Source of the DNA: Thinopyrum elongatum
Taxonomy: Eukaryota > Streptophyta > Magnoliopsida > Poales > Poaceae
DNA length: 64,000 nt
Reading direction: 5' to 3'
Assembly (NCBI GenBank): GCA_011799875.1
Contig: CM022300.1
Coordinates: 169,091,837-169,155,836, forward strand
Below the pieces are notes generated by a model, which saw only the letters and a program-made list of their open reading frames with translations, did not search any database and was not told the DNA's origin. The number at the start of each line of letters is the position of its first letter. The first letter of the stretch is position 1. Positions 60,106-64,000 of the stretch are shown here, piece by piece. Made by a program: the position numbers and the translations under genes.

Positions 60106-62151
60106 TTAAGTATAAAAACGGCGGAGTAGCTCCACATTCCAAGCGCGTGGCTCGTCTTTATTATGCTCCACATTGTAGAGGTGATACGCTCTGTTGTGGA
60201 GCACCTTGGTGACGATGAAGGGACCTTCCCAAGCGGGGGCAAGTTTGTGAGGCCGTTGCTGGTCCACTCGGAGCACACGGTCCCCTTCCTGAAATGCTCG
60301 ACCCTTCACATTTCTGGCATATAATCGATGAAGGTCTTGCTGATAAATGGTCGATCGGATCAAGGCCATCTCTCTTTCTTCTTCTAGAAGATCAACAGCA
60401 TCTTCTCGAGCTCGTTCTGCTTCAGCTTCTGAAAAAAGTTCTACTTGCGTCGCATTGTGAAGCAAGTCACTCGGCAGCACAGCCTCAGCCCCATAGACCA
60501 TGAAGAAGGGGGTTCGACCAGTCGACCGAGTTGGTGTTGTTCTTAATCCCCAAAGGACTGACGGTAGCTCATCTACCCAAGCGTCGGCCGCATGTTTGAT
60601 GTCACGCATCAGTCGAGATTTTAGACCTTTGAGAATCAAACCGTTTGCTCTTTCTGCCTGTCCATTCGTCTGAGGGTTGGCGACTGAAGCATAATCGACC
60701 CGAGTACCTTGGGATGCACAGAAAGCTCGAAACTCATCAGAATCAAAGTTCGACCCATTATCCGTGATGATGCTGTGTGGGACTCTATATCTAAATTTTA
60801 ACCCTCTGATGAAGCTGATCGCAGTATTTGCATCCAGGTTTTTGACAGGTTTAGCTTCGATCCACTTGGTGAACTTGTCGACTGCTACAAGCACATGGGT
60901 GAAACCACTCCTGCCAGTCTTCAGAGGTCCCACCATATCCAAACCCCAAACAGCGAATGGCCAGACGAGTGGAATGGTCTTCAGGGCTGAAGCGGGTTTG
61001 TGGGACATGTTGGAGTAGAACTGACAGCCCTCACATTTGTCAATTATCTCCTTTGCCATCTCATTTGCCCGCGGCCAATAAAATCCTGCTCGATACGCTT
61101 TGGCCACGATGGCCCGAGAAGACTCATGGTGACCACAGGTTCCCGAGTGAATATCATCGAGGACCATTCGGCCTTCTTCCGGAGTGATGCATTTCTGAAC
61201 GACCCCAGTGACCCTTTCTCTATAGAGTTGCTCCCCCGTTACTGTGAAGGCTTTGGATCGACGGACAATCTGGCGAGCCTCTTCTTCATCCTCTGGAAGC
61301 TCTTTCTTGAGAATATATGCGATATACGGCACTATCCAATCTGGAATAACAATCAAAACTTCCATGATCAAGTCGACCACAGCTGGGATTTCAACTTCAG
61401 TGGGATCAGTGGAACTTTTAGGCTGTGGGGGCTCTTCTGTGAAGGGATCTTCTTGAACTGATGGTGCGTGAATATGCTCCAAAAACACATTGCTGGGAAT
61501 AGGCTCCCGCTTGGATCCTATCTTCGCCAAGTCATCAGCTGCTTGATTCTTCAGTCGGGGTATATGGTGGAGCTCTAGCCCTTCAAACTTCTTTTCTAAC
61601 TTTCTCACCACATTGCAATAACCAGTCATAGCTTGGCTCCTGACGTCCCACTCCTTCATCACTTGATTAACCACTAAATCTGAGTCACCGTAAACCATTA
61701 GGCGGCGGACGCCGAGTGAAATGGCCATACGCAACCCACACAAGAGTGCTTCATATTCAGCTTCATTGTTGGAGGAATCAAAGTGAATGTGGAGAACATA
61801 TCTGAGGTTGTCGCCTTGTGGAGATACCAGGACCACTCCAGCGCCTGAACCATTCAACATCTTGGACCCGTCGAAGTACATAGTCCAATGTTCCGACTGT
61901 ATCTGGGTCGGTAACTGTTGTTCAATCCACTCGACGAGGAAATCTGCTATCGCTTGAGACTTGATCGCTTTCTTTGCCTCGAACTTGATATCAAGCGGAA
62001 GGAGTTCAATCGCCCACTTTGCCACTCGGCCAGTTGCATCTCTGTTGTTCAGAATTTCTGCCAACGGAGCATCGCTGATGACTGTAATCGAATGATCTGA
62101 GAAGAAATGTGCAACCTTCTTCGTGGTCAAGTAGATTCCATAGACAAGCTT
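60106..62151 (-). pseudogene. Element C second RNase H and integrase (last part of pol)
   Basis: This is the end of the pol frame. After the TAG at 62154-62152 the frame continues with the classical RNase H end (SDAPLAEILNNRDATGRVAK) and a complete second RNase H: WTMYFDGSKMLNGSGAGVVL, NNEAEYEALLCGLR, MVYGDSDLVVNQV and KNQAADDLAKIG supply the acidic residues. Integrase follows, with zinc ligands in HSGTCGHHESSRAI and KCEGCQFYSN. Core: VWGLDMVGPL, SIITDNGSNFDSDEF and GQAERANG give Asp, Asp and Glu. The tail is APAWEGPFIVTKVL, ending AWNVELLRRFYT at 60106. All listed catalytic residues are kept, but upstream stops prevent translation as a polyprotein. Confidence 0.9.
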
Positions 62152-63321
62152 CTAATAATGTGGATATCTCTGCTTGGATGGAGTTAAGACTTCAGAAATA
62201 TAATACACTGGGCGTTGAACCTTGTAGGTTTTACCTTCTTCTTCCCACTCGACCGTGAGTAATCTACTGACAACCTGTCCAGTGGCTGCTATATAAAGCA
62301 GTAAAGGCTCTTTGCTGATTGGAGCAGCAAGCACCGGCTGGGTGGAAAGCAGGGCTTTGAGCTGTGCAAACGCTGCGTCAGCTTCAGGAGTCCACTCAAA
62401 CTTATCAGATTTCTTCATCAGTCGGTAAAGAGGCAATGCCTTTTCACCGAGGCGAGAGATGAATTGACTTAAAGCGGCCAAACAACCAGTAAGCTTCTGA
62501 ACATCGTGTACATGCACAGGGCGTTTCATTCGGAGGATTGCACCAACTTTCTGTGGGTTTGCATCGATCCCACGTTCGGAAACGAGGAAACCGAGTAACT
62601 TTCCACCTGGAACTCCAAATGTACACTTTGATGGATTAAGCTTGATATCATATCTTCTCAAATTGGCAAAGGTTTCGGCAAGGTCAGTCAGCAGGTCGGA
62701 ACCTTTGCGCGACTTAACCACGATGTCAGCCATGTATGCTTCTACATTCCGACACATTTGAGCTAGCAGACACTTCTGTATCATGCGCATGAATGTGGCA
62801 CCAGCATTTTTGAGACCAAAGGGCATGGTGATGTAGCAAAAGCACCCGAATGGGGTGATAAAAGCTGTTTTTATTTCGTCAAATCCATATAGTCGGATCT
62901 GATGGTACCCGGAATATGCATCCAGGAAGGACAATCGTTCACATCCCGCTGTTGAGTCGACTATCTGATCGATGCGGGGGAGAGGAAAATGATCTTTCGG
63001 GCAGGCCTGATTGATATGCTTGAAATCAATGCACATACGGAGTGAATTGTCCTTCTTGGGAACCATGACAACATTGGCGAGCCACTCAGAGTGGTAAATC
63101 TCGCGGATGAACTCAGCTACCAAAAGCCAAGCCACCTCTTCGTCAATTGCCTTTCTCTTCTCCGCAGCGGACCGACGAAGGTGCTCTTTCACGGGTTTTG
63201 CCTTTGGATCGACTCGCAAACGGTGCTCAGCCAGTCCCCTGGGTACACCCGGCATGTCAGACGGCTTCCATGCGAAGATGTCCCAGTTCTCACGGAGGAA
63301 CTGGATGAGCGCTTCTTCCTA
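62152..63321 (-). pseudogene. Element C reverse transcriptase, active-site Asp changed
   Basis: RT runs from about 63255 to 62152 in one frame: RMCIDFKHINQACPKDHF, PLPRIDQIVDSTAGCERLSF, LDAYSGYHQIRLYG, YITMPFGLKNAGATF, then the polymerase box reads YMADIVVK at 62736-62713. The family signature is YMDD, and here the first Asp codon is GCT (62730-62728), so one catalytic Asp is lost. The connection and start of RNase H follow (TQPVLAAPISKEPLLLYIAA, RPVYYISEVLTPSKQRYPHY). TAG stops lie at 63321-63319 upstream and 62154-62152 at the end. Without correction by readthrough the enzyme would not be made, and even if made it would be inactive. Confidence 0.9.
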
Positions 63322-64000
63322 TTTGCTGTCGAGTGTTGTTGAGATATGAGTCGGTGCAGCACTGGGATCGGTCGGGTGAATGTGAACAGGCTTTGTTTCA
63401 CCAGACGACTGAAATGCAGACTAGGAAGCAGGCTTCTTAGCGCGCAACAAATCACTCGGATCTGCAGTCTTCTTATATTCTTCCATTTCAATCGCTGCCA
63501 TCTGTTCATCGGCAATCTTAGAGCCCTTCTGGAGGCACTCTTCTGCTCGTTGCCGATTGCCAGTGACCGTGATCACGCCCCTGGGGCTAGGCATCTTCAG
63601 CTTGAGGTACACGTAACACGGTCGAGCCATGAAACGGGCATATGCAGTTCTGCCCAGAATAGCATGATAGGCACTGTGAAAATCCACAACTTCAAATGTC
63701 AGCTTCTCCTTGCGGTAATTCTTTGAGTCACCGAAAACCACGTCAAGAGTGATCTGTCCAAGTGAATCAGCTTTCTTCCCTGGAATGACACCGTGGAACC
63801 GCATGTTGCTCTCACTGAGCCTGGACATCGGAATGCCCATCCCACGAAGAGTCTCTGCATACAAAATGTTCAAGCCGCTGCCACCATCCATCAAGACTTT
63901 GGTCAGTCAGGTGCCCCCAACGACCGGGTCGACCACCAACGCTTGCCTCCCGAGGGTGGCGACGTGCGGTGGGTAGTCAGATTGGTCGAATGTGATGGGA
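63322..64000 (-). pseudogene. Element C protease region and linker, partial at the window edge
   Basis: The protease active site is MDGGSGLNILYAET near 63890-63850, followed by FHGVIPGKKADSLGQITLDV and the KLKMPSPRGVITV block. It is the same arrangement as element A but with an intact DGGSG. The linker contains stops at 63423-63421, and TGA at 63909-63907 lies just before the active site; both share the frame of RT. Gag lies outside the window. The protease would release the mature proteins from gag-pol. Confidence 0.8.

Larger units (their letters stand above)
53769..64000 (-). mobile_element. Gypsy (Tat-lineage) element C, 3' two-thirds, minus orientation
   Basis: Left to right it comprises 3' LTR 53769-54361, polypurine tract, a seven-exon antisense gene on the + strand, a hairpin minisatellite, then integrase, two RNase H domains, RT and protease on the minus strand, running off the right edge before gag. 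It inserted into element B (the frame of B ends at 53768). The pol frame is a single open frame apart from four stops, so it is younger than A. Confidence 0.9.

Overview
This window is intergenic DNA from a large grass genome, most likely a Triticeae species (wheat, Aegilops, barley or rye). The evidence is a CACTA transposon with a CACTAG terminus, a Copia LTR with a TGTTGGAGATATGCCC start, Gypsy LTRs of the Tat type with two RNase H domains and antisense accessory genes, and no intact ordinary host gene. No assignment was checked against a database.

Layout. (1) 1-6068 is the 3' part of a CACTA DNA transposon: the end of a DUF4216-type transposase-associated ORF, a two-exon GRF zinc-finger gene on the opposite strand, a tRNA-like SINE remnant, diverged module repeats, GTTCATC-rich subterminal repeats and the 3' terminus. 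(2) 6069-44001 is essentially one tandem array of ~500-bp monomers. The monomers are arranged in a six-monomer (~3 kb) higher-order repeat, and the array is broken by insertions. (3) 11435-23567 is a solo Copia LTR in the array (TSD ATCGT), itself split by a complete but dead Gypsy element, A (12318-23013). A carries an antisense B3-domain ORF with its own TATA box. (4) 23.9-46.8 kb holds three tandem copies of a ~7-8 kb segment. Each copy contains array monomers, the 5' LTR and gag start of Gypsy element E, and a solo LTR (F) nested in that gag. The first two copies end at the same illegitimate junction. (5) 44002-64000 is a nested insertion stack: E is interrupted by D (a TGAGGGATACCTGG-type Gypsy), D by or next to B (minus strand, same family as A), and B by C (minus strand, running off the right edge).

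How the parts relate. A, B and C share one architecture: LTR, gag, protease, RT, RNase H, second RNase H, integrase, then a convergent antisense transcription unit before the 3' LTR. In A the antisense unit encodes a B3-like DNA-binding domain. In C it is a seven-exon gene with a 'putative gypsy-type transposon' (Transposase_28-like) domain and a coiled-coil C-terminal half. In C the two convergent units are separated by a ~73-bp hairpin minisatellite. All coding sequences carry nonsense, frameshift or active-site changes, so the mobile elements look inactive here.

Inferred order of events: satellite array; insertion of E, the Copia element and the CACTA; F into E, then reduction to a solo LTR; segmental triplication; D into the third E copy; B; C. 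The relative timing of A and the CACTA is not resolved.
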